Shown in pieces: positions 50,731 through 59,371 of a DNA stretch of 64,000 nt. The DNA comes from DASWNP01 sp036399175 (GTDB lineage: Bacteria > Acidobacteriota > Blastocatellia > Pyrinomonadales > Pyrinomonadaceae). The DNA is taken from NCBI GenBank assembly GCA_036399175.1, contig DASWNP010000036.1:1-64000 (forward strand). The letters are read 5' to 3'. Numbering within the stretch: the stretch's first letter is position 1; every line of letters starts with the position of its first letter. The notes under the pieces are model-generated. The model did no database searches. It was not told where the DNA came from and saw only the letters and a list, made by a program, of their open reading frames with translations. The translations under genes were made by a program, and so were the position numbers.

Positions 50731-51306
50731 ATGTCCGGTTTTAATTTCTGCCCGAACTGCGGGCACAAGCTACAGCCGCAATTCGCCGTCTGCCCGAACT
50801 GCGGCACGCGCCTCAACCGCAACGAGCAGCCTCAGCCCTCGCCGCAAGCCTCGCCGACGCCTCCAACGCCGCCTCCTCCTCCGCAGTTTTCCATGCCGCC
50901 TCGCCCGACGCCGAGTCCGACACTGAATCCGACACTGAATCCGACACTGAATGCTCCGCAGCCTCAGCCTGCTCGGCCTCTAGCCACGCCGCCGCAGCCT
51001 GAAGGGTACAGGCAGCCTTACCAGTGGATGGACACGGGCGAAGCCCCGAAGCCGGTCGTCCCGCTCTCACAAACGCAGGCTTACCAGCCACCCGTCGCTC
51101 AGGCGAACTTCTTTCCGTGTCCCGATTGCGGTCGAGCAGTTCCGCGCGCGGCGATGGCGTGTCCGAACTGCGGGCGCAGGTTTTCGCCGACGTCGCAGCC
51201 GCAAATGTCTCAACCGACCCAAGCCTCTTCGAGCCCCGTGCCGAACTGGGTCGGCGTTCTTCTCATCGCGCTTCTGGTCGCAACCCTCGTGCTCTACTTC
51301 TGCTGA
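50731..51306 (+). CDS. Zinc-ribbon membrane protein with Pro-rich linker
   Basis: 191 residues. Two N-terminal zinc knuckles (FNFCPNCGHKL and AVCPNCGTRL), a Pro/Gln-rich linker of about 85 residues containing a triple NPTL repeat (DNA 12-mers CCGACACTGAAT at 50917-50952), a second zinc ribbon (CPDCGRAVPRAAMACPNCGRRF) and a C-terminal hydrophobic helix (about 170-190). It is tail-anchored. Function unknown; this class is frequent in acidobacteria. Confidence 0.8.
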   Translation: MSGFNFCPNCGHKLQPQFAVCPNCGTRLNRNEQPQPSPQASPTPPTPPPPPQFSMPPRPTPSPTLNPTLNPTLNAPQPQPARPLATPPQPEGYRQPYQWMDTGEAPKPVVPLSQTQAYQPPVAQANFFPCPDCGRAVPRAAMACPNCGRRFSPTSQPQMSQPTQASSSPVPNWVGVLLIALLVATLVLYFC

Positions 51307-51310
51307 AAGA

Positions 51311-51742
51311 GTGATGAAGTTTCAGTATCTACGAGACAAAGCTTTCCTCGCCGGTTGGCTCCTCTACGGCCTCAACCGTTGGGCGCTGAAGCCGCGCCTG
51401 CACGCTTCCGAAACCTTCTTTCGCGGCCATTTCAACGACCTCCTGCTCATCCCCTGCGTGCTGCCGCCGCTCCTCCTGCTTCATCGCAAGCTCGCTTTGC
51501 GGGCGTCGGACGCGCCGCCGAGCGCGCGCGAAATCGCGCTGCATCTCCTCGTCTGGTCAATCTATTTCGAGCTGCTCGGGCCCCTTCTTCTCAAGAGCGC
51601 GACCGGCGACCTGCGAGATGTGCTCGCCTACTCGACGGGCGGCATCCTCTGCTGGGCTATCTGGAATCGACCAAAGGCGGCGAAGCCTTTTCTCTCCGCA
51701 GGCTTCGTCAAACTCTCAACCGACAAACTCCACCACCCCTGA
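51311..51742 (+). CDS. Hypothetical four-helix membrane protein
   Basis: 143 residues, GTG start at 51311 (or ATG 51314), 4 nt after the zinc-ribbon gene. It has about four hydrophobic segments (around 10-24, 45-60, 74-92 and 97-115). No family recognised. The stop is followed immediately by the next gene (51743), so it is part of a three-gene run. Confidence 0.7.
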   Translation: MMKFQYLRDKAFLAGWLLYGLNRWALKPRLHASETFFRGHFNDLLLIPCVLPPLLLLHRKLALRASDAPPSAREIALHLLVWSIYFELLGPLLLKSATGDLRDVLAYSTGGILCWAIWNRPKAAKPFLSAGFVKLSTDKLHHP

Positions 51743-52342
51743 ATGGAACAAACGATGAAAACTTCGACCCGATTCATTTTCGTCTTTGCCCTAATCCTCC
51801 TCATTTCCGCTTCGACCCAGGTGTCGGCTCAGAAGAAACTCTGCGCCGCCGCGCCGCCGTCTCCCTACAAACATAACGGCACCATCGTCACCAGCTTCGA
51901 CACCGCCACACGCGGCATGCGTACCACCCTGACGCATCCGCGCATCATCAACGCGGGCGGCGAAGCCTTCTACCTGACCGCCTCCTTCCTGCATCGAAAA
52001 GCCGACCGCCCCGCTCCCCTCGCCGTCGAGATAGCATTTATCTCAGCCGCCAAGTCTCCCAAACACAGAGACTCGCATAACCTCGTCTTTCTCGCCGACG
52101 GTAGACCCTTCCCGCTCGTCGTTCCCGCGCAGTACCAGACCGCGAAGGCCGAGCGCGGACAGACCCTCGAAGCCACGAAAGTCACCGTCCCCTTCGACTC
52201 TCTGCTCAATCTCCTGCGCGCCGGTCGCGTCGCCACGCGCATCGGCCAGACCGAGCTTGAGCTAACCCAAAACCACCTCGAAGCCCTCCGCGAGCTAGCC
52301 AGCCTGATAGCTCCATCGCCCAGCAAGTGGGCGACGAACTAA
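51743..52342 (+). CDS. Hypothetical secreted protein
   Basis: 199 residues with a signal peptide (about 8-29, ending QVSAQ). The mature part is mainly beta (GTIVTSFDTATRGMRTTLTHP) with a C-terminal helix (HLEALRELASLI). No family recognised. Its ATG directly follows the stop of the previous gene. Heptamer hairpin H starts on the base after its TAA. Confidence 0.72.
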   Translation: MEQTMKTSTRFIFVFALILLISASTQVSAQKKLCAAAPPSPYKHNGTIVTSFDTATRGMRTTLTHPRIINAGGEAFYLTASFLHRKADRPAPLAVEIAFISAAKSPKHRDSHNLVFLADGRPFPLVVPAQYQTAKAERGQTLEATKVTVPFDSLLNLLRAGRVATRIGQTELELTQNHLEALRELASLIAPSPSKWATN

Positions 52343-52443
52343 AGAAGGCAAAAGGGCAAAAGGAAAAGGCAAAAGTGAAACGGCTCTACTGCCGCTCACT
52401 TTTGCCTTTTCCGTTTTTCTACCTTTGCCCTTTGCCTTTTTCC
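52343..52443. repeat. Heptamer hairpin H (AAAGGCA family), between convergent genes
   Basis: The left arm (52343-52380) reads AAAGGCA AAAGGGC AAAAGGA AAAGGCA AAAGTGA-like units and the right arm (52397-52443) inverts to matching heptamers (CTTTTGCC, CTTTTTCC). The loop CGGCTCTACTGCCG forms its own small stem. The array fills the space between the two convergent stop codons exactly. Confidence 0.88.
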
Positions 52444-53550
52444 TTATCTTGTAATCGTCACTAAGTCAGGCTCAAGTTTGTTTGTGTTTGCGCCTTCGGC
52501 GATGAGCTTTTCCGTCTCGGCGACGAAGGCTTCGACGATGTCTTCGCCCGCCACCTTTCGCATCGGCACGCCGTTCTTATAAATCATCCCGACGCCGCGC
52601 CCGAACGTGACTCCGAGGTCGGAATCGTGCGCCTCGCCGGGCCCGTTGACAGCGCAGCCCATAATCGAGAGATGAAGCGGCTCTTCGACGTGCGCCAGCC
52701 GCCGCTCTATCTCGGTGACGATGCCCATGAAGTTGTCCACATCGAGCCGCCCACAGGTCGGGCAGGCGACAACCGTCACGCCGCGTTTTCGCAGCTCAAG
52801 CGATTTGAGAATCTCCCAGGCGACTCGAACCTCTTCCTGCGGCTCGGCGGCCAGCGAGACGCGAATCGTATCGCCGATGCCTTCGTGCAGAAGAATGCCT
52901 AAGCCGATGGCCGACTTGATAGAGCCGCTGAAGCCCGAGCCCGCCTCGGTGACGCCGAGATGCAGAGGGTAGTCAACCTTCTCTGCGAGCAGGCGGTAAG
53001 CCGCGACCGTGCGATGCACGTCCGAAGCCTTGAGCGAGACGACGATGTCCTGAAAGTTGAGGTCTTCGAGAATGCGTATGTGCCTGAGCGCCGACTCGAC
53101 CATCGCTTCGGGCGTGGCCGTGCCGTAGCGTGCGAGCAAATCTTTTTCGAGCGAGCCGCCGTTGACGCCGATGCGGATGGGAACGCCCTGCGCCTGCGCC
53201 GCGCGCGTCACTTCGCGCACGCGCTCGACCGCTCCGATGTTGCCCGGATTCAGACGCAGCTTGTCTATCCCTGCGTCGAGCGCCATCAGGGCGAGCCTGT
53301 AATGAAAGTGTATGTCGGCGACGAGCGGCACGTCGGGCACGCGCTTGCGTATCTCTTTAAGGGCGACCGCCGCCTCCTTGTCCGGCACGGCGACGCGGAC
53401 AATCTCGCACCCGGCGCGCATCATTTCTTCAATCTGCCCGACCGTCGCTTCAACGTCGGTCGTGTCGGTCTTCGTCATCGACTGCACCGCCACCGGCGCA
53501 CCGCCCCCGATTTGAACACGCCCGACGCGAATCGCTCTCGTCTCTCTCAT
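52444..53550 (-). CDS. ispG: 4-hydroxy-3-methylbut-2-en-1-yl diphosphate synthase (flavodoxin)
   Basis: 368 residues (GcpE), the MEP-pathway step converting MEcPP to HMBPP with a [4Fe-4S] cluster. Signatures: VAVQSMTKTDTTD at the start, the TIM-barrel stretch PLVADIHFHYRLAL, KLRLNPGNIG, and the C-terminal cluster motif CPTCGR...MGCAVNGPGEA (Cys residues near 268, 271 and 303). Length is normal for the bacterial short form. Last gene of the pyrE-to-ispG run. Its ATG follows hairpin I by 6 nt, no Shine-Dalgarno. Confidence 0.96.
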   Translation of the reverse strand: MRETRAIRVGRVQIGGGAPVAVQSMTKTDTTDVEATVGQIEEMMRAGCEIVRVAVPDKEAAVALKEIRKRVPDVPLVADIHFHYRLALMALDAGIDKLRLNPGNIGAVERVREVTRAAQAQGVPIRIGVNGGSLEKDLLARYGTATPEAMVESALRHIRILEDLNFQDIVVSLKASDVHRTVAAYRLLAEKVDYPLHLGVTEAGSGFSGSIKSAIGLGILLHEGIGDTIRVSLAAEPQEEVRVAWEILKSLELRKRGVTVVACPTCGRLDVDNFMGIVTEIERRLAHVEEPLHLSIMGCAVNGPGEAHDSDLGVTFGRGVGMIYKNGVPMRKVAGEDIVEAFVAETEKLIAEGANTNKLEPDLVTITR

Positions 53551-53556
53551 AAGATT

Positions 53557-53648
53557 AGTCTGGAGTCTGGAGTCTGGAGTCTGAAGTCTGAAGTCAAAGA
53601 CGAGTTCTTTTGTTTTGACTCCAGACTTCAGACTCCAGACTCCAGACT
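53557..53648. repeat. Heptamer hairpin I (AGTCTGG family)
   Basis: Left arm 53557-53598: AGTCTGG three times, AGTCTGA twice, AGTCAAA. Right arm 53614-53648 inverts to five units. 34 of 35 bases pair across a 15-nt loop. The rseP stop codon overlaps its right end; the ispG ATG is 6 nt from the left end. Confidence 0.95.
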
Positions 53649-55030
53649 TATTTCTGCGGGGCTGTGGCCTCCGGCTGGCTGTTCGAGTTTCTCCAGCCCG
53701 AGGCGGTCTTGGTGATGTCGTTGATGATGACGAAGCCCATCAGGAGCAGGAGGAAGACGAAGCCGACCTGCTGGATGCGCTCGCGCACCGTCGTCGAAAG
53801 CTTGACGCCGACCCACGCCAGCGCGCCTTCGACGAAGAGCATGAAAATCATGCCGCCATCCAGGACGGGGATGGGCAGCAGGTTGAAGATGCCGAGGTTG
53901 AGACTGAGGAAGGCGAGCATGCCGAAGACGCCGCTCCATCCGGCTTCGTTGGCAGCCTGCGAAGAGGCTTTAGCGATACCAATCGGGCCCGAGAAGGTGT
54001 CGCGCGCCGAGCGCTTGCCGCTGAAAACCTGTCCGAGCGCCTTGCCTGTCAAACGCAGAATCTCGATGTTCAAATCAACGGCGTAACGAGCGGCCGTCAG
54101 CAAGCCGACTCGCTCAACCGGCGGCGGAACGAATGCGATGCCGACCCTTCCTTCAGGAAGCCTGTTCTCTCCCGTCGATAATTCCTGACGCACGCCGTCG
54201 CGCTCGATGGTGAAGCGTATCGCGCCCTTGTTCTCCTGTATGTATTGCGAGATATGATCGCTGTTGCGCGCGGGTTGACCCCCGATGGCGACAATACGGT
54301 CGTTCGCCTTGAACCCGGCTGCCGCCGCCGGACTTCCCTCGCTCACTTCTCTGACGATGGCGGGATTGCTGCCCAAGTCAGGCAGCAGTCCGAGGTCGCC
54401 GAAGGCTTCGCCGTTTCGCGTGCGACGCACGGGCTTGACCGTCGTAGAGATGCGCTGACCGTTGCGCTCGACCGTGATGGGCAGAGCCTGTTCGGGCGCA
54501 AGCATGGCGTCGCCTTCGATGTAGCGCCACGTCGGGTCTTCCTTGCCGTTGAAGGAGATGATGCGGTCGCCTGCTTTGAGTCCGGCCTGGTCTGCCGCGC
54601 CGCCCTGCTCGACGCGGCTCACGATCGGCGTCGGCGTTCCCGGCACGCCGACCGTCATTGCGCCGACGAGCGGAATCAAAAGCGCCGTCAGGATGTTCAT
54701 GACAGGCCCGGCGATGCCGACCAGAAACTTCTGCCAGCGCGGGCGCAAATCGAAACGCTCCTTCAAAGGGATGTCCGTCCCGCTTCCCTCTTCCAGTCCG
54801 GCGTTCGACTCGTCGCCGCCCAGCTTCACGTAGCCGCCGAGCGGAATCAAACTCAGACGATAGTCGGTTGTGCCCCAGCGTCGTCCCCAGATGCGTTTGC
54901 CAAATCCGACCGAGAAGGTCTCGACGCGTATGCCGAGCAGCTTGGCGACGATGAAATGGCCGAACTCGTGGATGACGACAGCCGCGCCGAGAATGAAAAT
55001 GAAGGCCAGTATTCCTATTAAATGACTCAT
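53648..55030 (-). CDS. rseP: RIP site-2 metalloprotease RseP
   Basis: 460 residues. Zinc motif HEFGH (VVIHEFGHFIVAK) in the first transmembrane helix, two PDZ domains (about 130-215 and 220-300) and the C-terminal NLGIFNLLPIPVLDGG motif (key run LLPIPVLDGG). It cleaves membrane-bound anti-sigma factors and signal peptides within the membrane. The C-terminal tail is short and polar. It follows dxr in the order typical of dxr-rseP operons, but a plus-strand gene intervenes. Confidence 0.96.
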   Translation of the reverse strand: MSHLIGILAFIFILGAAVVIHEFGHFIVAKLLGIRVETFSVGFGKRIWGRRWGTTDYRLSLIPLGGYVKLGGDESNAGLEEGSGTDIPLKERFDLRPRWQKFLVGIAGPVMNILTALLIPLVGAMTVGVPGTPTPIVSRVEQGGAADQAGLKAGDRIISFNGKEDPTWRYIEGDAMLAPEQALPITVERNGQRISTTVKPVRRTRNGEAFGDLGLLPDLGSNPAIVREVSEGSPAAAAGFKANDRIVAIGGQPARNSDHISQYIQENKGAIRFTIERDGVRQELSTGENRLPEGRVGIAFVPPPVERVGLLTAARYAVDLNIEILRLTGKALGQVFSGKRSARDTFSGPIGIAKASSQAANEAGWSGVFGMLAFLSLNLGIFNLLPIPVLDGGMIFMLFVEGALAWVGVKLSTTVRERIQQVGFVFLLLLMGFVIINDITKTASGWRNSNSQPEATAPQK

Positions 55031-55306
55031 CTGCGTCCCGTCTCTCGAACTAATCTCCCAAATGTTTCCCCGCCCGTCTCAAAGGCTTGGAAGCGCGCCC
55101 CTCAAACGTGGTTGTATCCGAGTTTAAGGTCTCGAAGCCGACACGTCAAACGAAGGAAAAGCTAATCATGCTGTTTCACAGCTTTCACACTTTGTTTCAT
55201 CGGTGAAATAAGTTCTTGCACACGCAACCCCATTGTGTTATACCTCTGCGCCATCAGTCTTCGGCCTCGCCCTTGAAACCTACGATTCAGAAGGAGTTTT
55301 GCGAAT

Positions 55307-55717
55307 ATGCTGAGAAGCATTCTGGCAGTGATTGCGGGCAGCGTCGTCTGGATGGTGACGGCGCTTGGGACGGATGCGATTTTGATGAGCCTGTGGCCGC
55401 AGGCGTACAGCGCAGGCGGGAGGGTTGAGAGCGTGCCGCTCCTGCTCTTTACGATGTTCTACGCGGTTCTCTTCGGCGTGCTCGCCGGATACGTGACAGC
55501 CGTCATTGCGCGCCGCGCCGAAGTCAAACACGCGCTCGCCCTCGGCATTCTCCAACTGCTGATGGGCATCGTCGCGACGATAAACTTCTGGGACACCGCG
55601 CCCGCCTGGTATCACCTCATCTTCCTCGCGCTGGTGACTCCATCCAACCTGCTCGGAGGCTGGCTGCGCGCCAACCGCCGACGCAAACTCGGAGCAGGCG
55701 CGGTCGCCGCCCACTAA
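55307..55717 (+). CDS. Hypothetical four-helix membrane protein
   Basis: 136 residues, ATG at 55307 with GAAGGAG 9-13 nt upstream. It has about four hydrophobic helices (around 3-25, 40-62, 70-90, 95-115) and a short basic tail (ANRRRKL). It lies on the opposite strand between rseP and dxr. No family recognised. Confidence 0.72.
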   Translation: MLRSILAVIAGSVVWMVTALGTDAILMSLWPQAYSAGGRVESVPLLLFTMFYAVLFGVLAGYVTAVIARRAEVKHALALGILQLLMGIVATINFWDTAPAWYHLIFLALVTPSNLLGGWLRANRRRKLGAGAVAAH

Positions 55718-55763
55718 AACAAGTGATGCGCTCGGTGCTCGCCGAAACAAAGATGAGCCTGGA

Positions 55764-56996
55764 TTAACGACTCGGCGCGGGCTCTTCTGTGGCCGCTCTC
55801 GACGCCTCGCCTTCCACTTTCAGGTCGAGGCGCGAGAGTTCCTCCTGCGCGGCGCGGCGCGCCCAGGCGTCGGTCTCAAGCACTATGCGTAGGTCTTCGA
55901 CCGCGTGCGGCTCGTGCAGGTTCATCACGTTTTCGATGAGGCGCGGGATGTCCGTGAGGCGTATACGAGCGTCGAGGAAGGCGCTGACGGCCTCTTCGTT
56001 GGCGGCATTCATAACCGCCGGAAGAGTTCCGCCCGCGCGCAGGGCTCGATAGGCGAGCGCGAGGCAGGGGAAACGCTCCGTGTCGGGGGCTTCAAAATGG
56101 AGCGCGGTGAGCTTGGTTAAATCGAGCGGCGGAAGTTGGCAGGCGCGGCGTTCCGGATAGGTGAGAGCGTACTGGATGGCGTGGCGCATGTCTGTGACGC
56201 CCATCTGCGCGATGACCGAGCCATCGACCAGTTCTATCATCGAATGCACGACCGACTCGGGATGCACGACGACATCTATCTCGTCGGCCTCGAAGCCGAA
56301 GAGCCAGTGAGCCTCGATGACTTCGAGCCCCTTGTTCATCAGCGTCGCGCAGTCAATCGTGATTTTCGCGCCCATGCTCCAGGTCGGGTGCTGCATCGCT
56401 TCCTCGACGCTCGCTTGCTCCATCTCACGCACGGTCGAGTTGCGAAAGGGGCCGCCCGAGGCGGTCAGCACGAGGCGTCTGACCTCTTCGCGTTTTTCGC
56501 CGCGCAGGCATTGATGCAGCGCGTTGTGCTCGGAATCGACCGGCAGAAGCTCAGCGCCCGAACGCTCCGCCGCGCGTTTCATCAACGCGCCCGCCATCAC
56601 CAAAGTCTCTTTGTTGGCGAGCGCGACGCGCTTGCCCGCTTCGAGCGCACGCAGCGTCGGCACGAAGCCGACCGCGCCGACCGTCGCACTCACGACGCAA
56701 TCCGCCCCGGCGTGCGTCGCAACCTCGACGAGCCCCGCCTCGCCGACGCGAACCTGCGGGGCTTTGACTATGCCTCGACGCGCAAGCTCCGCGCGCAATT
56801 CCTCTACGCAAGCATCCGTCTCGACGGCGACCAGCTCCGGACTGTGGCGCTCGACCTGCTCGGCCAGCCTCTCGACGTTTCGACCAGCGCCGAGCGCGAC
56901 CACTCGAAAACAATCGCCGAAGGACTCCAACACGCGCAGAGTGTTACAACCGATAGAGCCCGTCGAGCCCAGAATAGAGATACCCCTCACGCTCAT
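55764..56996 (-). CDS. dxr: 1-deoxy-D-xylulose 5-phosphate reductoisomerase
   Basis: 410 residues. NADPH-binding ISILGSTGSIG at the N-terminus, KRVALANKETLVMAG, the metal-binding PVDSEHNALHQCL, then LTASGGPFR and WSMGAKITIDCATLMNKGLEVIEAH (key run ATLMNKGLEVIEAHWLF). It catalyses the first committed step of MEP isoprenoid synthesis. Length is normal. The preceding Coa1-like gene ends 9 nt before its ATG. Confidence 0.96.
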   Translation of the reverse strand: MSVRGISILGSTGSIGCNTLRVLESFGDCFRVVALGAGRNVERLAEQVERHSPELVAVETDACVEELRAELARRGIVKAPQVRVGEAGLVEVATHAGADCVVSATVGAVGFVPTLRALEAGKRVALANKETLVMAGALMKRAAERSGAELLPVDSEHNALHQCLRGEKREEVRRLVLTASGGPFRNSTVREMEQASVEEAMQHPTWSMGAKITIDCATLMNKGLEVIEAHWLFGFEADEIDVVVHPESVVHSMIELVDGSVIAQMGVTDMRHAIQYALTYPERRACQLPPLDLTKLTALHFEAPDTERFPCLALAYRALRAGGTLPAVMNAANEEAVSAFLDARIRLTDIPRLIENVMNLHEPHAVEDLRIVLETDAWARRAAQEELSRLDLKVEGEASRAATEEPAPSR

Positions 56997-57005
56997 TCTA
57001 TGATT

Positions 57006-57509
57006 TCACCATCGCTTCCCCTCGGCTGACGCCTCCCGATTCGGCGCATCTCTGTTCTGAGCGGCGGGCATTGGCTCATTCGTCTCGGCTTCTTCCGCGC
57101 CGGTCTGCTCCGGCACGTCGAAGGCGTCGAACAACTCGACCGTGCGCCCCGCTTCGTTCCTGTAAGAAGCGCGCGTGACGTGCCACGCGCGCCCGTGCCT
57201 GTAGATTAAATCGACGCTCGCGTCCGCGTCGCGGCGCGCACCTCTGACTTTCAGTTGAAGCGTCGCGCTGCCGTCGGCGCGCTCGTCGTTGATAGTCCCG
57301 CTCGCAAAGAGCCCGAAGCCCCGAACCTCGCCGATGTCTTCGCGCAGCTTCTCGTTTCGACGCAGAAAGTCTTTGGCCGTCTGTGCCGCCTCGCTGCCGC
57401 CAATCGTGTACAGAACCGCGCCGGCAATCGCGCCGACAAAGAGCGCCACGAAGAGGACGACTCCCGCCAGCGCGCCGCCCACAAACAGCAGACACCTGCG
57501 CGTCGTCAT
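57006..57509 (-). CDS. Coa1-like membrane-anchored protein
   Basis: 167 residues: a basic N-terminus, one transmembrane helix (about 8-34), a small alpha/beta domain with the pattern LFASGTINDERADGSATLQLKVRGARRDADASVDLIY and a Glu/Ala-rich tail. The domain resembles the cytochrome oxidase assembly Coa1/Tim21-like fold often annotated in bacteria. Function unproven. It sits between cdsA and dxr, co-directional. Confidence 0.7.
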   Translation of the reverse strand: MTTRRCLLFVGGALAGVVLFVALFVGAIAGAVLYTIGGSEAAQTAKDFLRRNEKLREDIGEVRGFGLFASGTINDERADGSATLQLKVRGARRDADASVDLIYRHGRAWHVTRASYRNEAGRTVELFDAFDVPEQTGAEEAETNEPMPAAQNRDAPNREASAEGKRW

Positions 57510-57535
57510 CCCCTTTCAACTTTCGACCCGGATGT

Positions 57536-58351
57536 TCATACCGAAAAATACAGGCGTGCGAAATAGTAGATGAGCGGCGCGTTGAAGAGCAAGCTATCGA
57601 GGCGGTCGAGGAAACCGCCGTGTCCGGGCAGGAAGCTCGCGGCGTCCTTCGCGTCGGCGCTGCGCTTGAGCGCGCTCTCCGTCAAATCTCCCACCACGCC
57701 GAGCACGTTCATCACCGCCGCCAAAGGCAGCGCCGCCCGCAGGCTCAACTCTGGGAAGAACCAGTAATGCGCTGCGACAGCCATCAGCAGACTCGCAAGC
57801 ATCCCGCCGACTGCGCCCTCCCAGGTCTTGCCCGGACTGATATTCGGCGCGAGCTTATGACGACCGACTGCGCGCCCCGTGTAATAAGCTCCCGTATCCG
57901 AGCCCATCAAGACGAGGAAGAAGAAGCCGAGCAGGTCGGTCGAGAGCCCCGGACGCTCCGCGAACCCCATTCTCAGCGCGACAAGATGACCGCCGAGCAG
58001 CACGACGTAAAGCACGCCGAGCACGGTCGAGCCCGAAGACTGAATCATCTTCTCGAAGGGAGCGCCGCGCAGCATCTCTGCGACGAGCGTCGCAATCGTC
58101 AGGGCGGGCAGGATGAGCAGCAGGTAATCGAGCTGATTGAAATAGAAGGCCGCGAGCAGCGCCGACGCTCCGGCGTAGCCCACTACCACGTCGGGCTTCG
58201 CCCCTCGCCTGCGCGCGAGGAACCAGAACTCGTAGAGCCCCAGAACGGTCGCCGCTACGGCCAGCAGGACGAAGACGAAATGAAGCGGAGGATAAACAAT
58301 CGACGCGATGAGAACGGGAAGCGCAACGGCGGCTGTGGCGAGTCGTTTCAT
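57536..58351 (-). CDS. cdsA: Phosphatidate cytidylyltransferase CdsA
   Basis: 271 residues with about eight membrane helices. The C-terminal CDP-DAG synthase signature is present as KRSADAKDAASFLPGHGGFLDRLDSLLFNAP (key runs LPGHGGFLDRLDSLL), and the earlier segment GSDTGAYYTGRAVGRHKLAPNISPGKTWEG (key run SPGKTWEG) also fits. It makes CDP-diacylglycerol for phospholipid synthesis. Hairpin J fills the space before its ATG. Confidence 0.95.
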   Translation of the reverse strand: MKRLATAAVALPVLIASIVYPPLHFVFVLLAVAATVLGLYEFWFLARRRGAKPDVVVGYAGASALLAAFYFNQLDYLLLILPALTIATLVAEMLRGAPFEKMIQSSGSTVLGVLYVVLLGGHLVALRMGFAERPGLSTDLLGFFFLVLMGSDTGAYYTGRAVGRHKLAPNISPGKTWEGAVGGMLASLLMAVAAHYWFFPELSLRAALPLAAVMNVLGVVGDLTESALKRSADAKDAASFLPGHGGFLDRLDSLLFNAPLIYYFARLYFSV

Positions 58352-58353
58352 AT

Positions 58354-58437
58354 TCAGCTATCAGCAGTCAGCAGTCAGCAATCAGCTTTCAGCTCTCTTT
58401 GGTTTGGCTGACGGCTGATTGCTGATTGCTGACTGCT
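58354..58437. repeat. Heptamer hairpin J (TCAGCAA family)
   Basis: Left arm 58354-58395: six units TCAGCTA TCAGCAG TCAGCAG TCAGCAA TCAGCTT TCAGCTC. Right arm 58406-58437: GGCTGAC GGCTGAT TGCTGAT TGCTGAC TGCT. The array spans the entire uppS-cdsA gap; it covers the uppS stop and ends 2 nt before the cdsA ATG. Confidence 0.93.
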
Positions 58438-59239
58438 ATTTCGCATTGGCGACGAGTTGCAGGCCGCCGAAGCGCCGGTCGCGTCGCTGGTAATCGACGA
58501 CGGCTTCGAGCAGGTGGACGCGCCGGAAATCAGGCCAGAGAGTTTCGGTGACGTAAATCTCGCTGTAGGCGGCCTGCCACAGCAGAAAGTTTGAGATGCG
58601 CAGCTCGCCGCTGGTACGCACGAGCAAATCCAGCTCGGGCAATCCGTGCGTGTAAAGCTCGCGCCCGATGGCCTCTTCGGTCAGCTCGTCGGCTCTGCGT
58701 CCTTCGGCCAGCAGTCTACGCACGGCGGCGTTGGCCGCATCGACAATCTCTGCGCGCCCGCCGTAGTTGAGCGCGACGTTCAAGACCATGCCTCGATTCT
58801 TCGCCGTCCGCTCCGAAGCTCTCTCCAGCTCGCGCTGGACGCTCTCGGCCAGAGCGTTCGTCCGACCGATGGCCTGAAAGCGAATGTTCTGGCGGTCTAT
58901 CTCGTCAAGCTCAAGGCGCAGGTAGCGTTTGAGCATACGCATCAGCGCATCGACTTCAAGACGCGGGCGCTTCCAATTCTCGGTCGAGAAGGCATAGAGC
59001 GTGAGCGCGCCCAAGCCCAAACGCGCGCCCGTATCGACGGCGGCTCTGACCGCTTCCACTCCCGCGCGATGCCCGGCGATGCGCGGCTGGCTACGTTGCG
59101 CCGCCCAACGCCCGTTACCGTCCATAATAATGGCGACGTGTCGCGGCAGACGCTCCCACACCACGCGCGCCAGCAACGCCTCGTCGCGCGAGCCCTTCTC
59201 CAACACCTCCGCAAAATCCGACAGCATCCCGCCCGTCAT
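58436..59239 (-). CDS. uppS: Isoprenyl (undecaprenyl) diphosphate synthase
   Basis: 267 residues of the cis-prenyltransferase family, making the undecaprenyl carrier for cell-wall synthesis. Signatures: IIMDGNGRWAAQR with catalytic Asp, GHRAGVEAVR, LTLYAFSTENWKRP, LNYGGRAEI, LDLLVRTSGELRISNFLLWQ (key run RTSGELRISNF) and TLWPDFR. Start at 59239; the first 25 residues are extra to the core. Confidence 0.96.
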   Translation of the reverse strand: MTGGMLSDFAEVLEKGSRDEALLARVVWERLPRHVAIIMDGNGRWAAQRSQPRIAGHRAGVEAVRAAVDTGARLGLGALTLYAFSTENWKRPRLEVDALMRMLKRYLRLELDEIDRQNIRFQAIGRTNALAESVQRELERASERTAKNRGMVLNVALNYGGRAEIVDAANAAVRRLLAEGRRADELTEEAIGRELYTHGLPELDLLVRTSGELRISNFLLWQAAYSEIYVTETLWPDFRRVHLLEAVVDYQRRDRRFGGLQLVANAK

Positions 59240-59292
59240 CCCTCAATCACGATTTATCTCAAAACGCTTTTCATCAGACGCGAATCTTAACT

Positions 59293-59371
59293 GGTAAATG
59301 GTAAATCGTAAATCGTAAATAGTTAAAGACAGGTTTTCACCATTTACCATTTACTATTCACCATTTACCAG
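59293..59371. repeat. Heptamer hairpin K (GTAAATC family)
   Basis: Left arm 59293-59323: GGTAAATG GTAAATC GTAAATC GTAAATA GT. Right arm 59338-59371 inverts to GTAAATG GTGAATA GTAAATG GTAAATG GTG. The loop contains TTAAAGACAGGTTTT, nearly identical to hairpin L's. The last codon and stop of truA lie inside the right arm. Confidence 0.93.

Noticed and set aside
53557..53648. Heptamer hairpins as ordinary rho-independent terminators
   Set aside because: Arms are AT/GC-mixed tandem repeats without a T-run, and they lie inside apparent operons; typical terminators occur elsewhere (9652, 34906, 50523).
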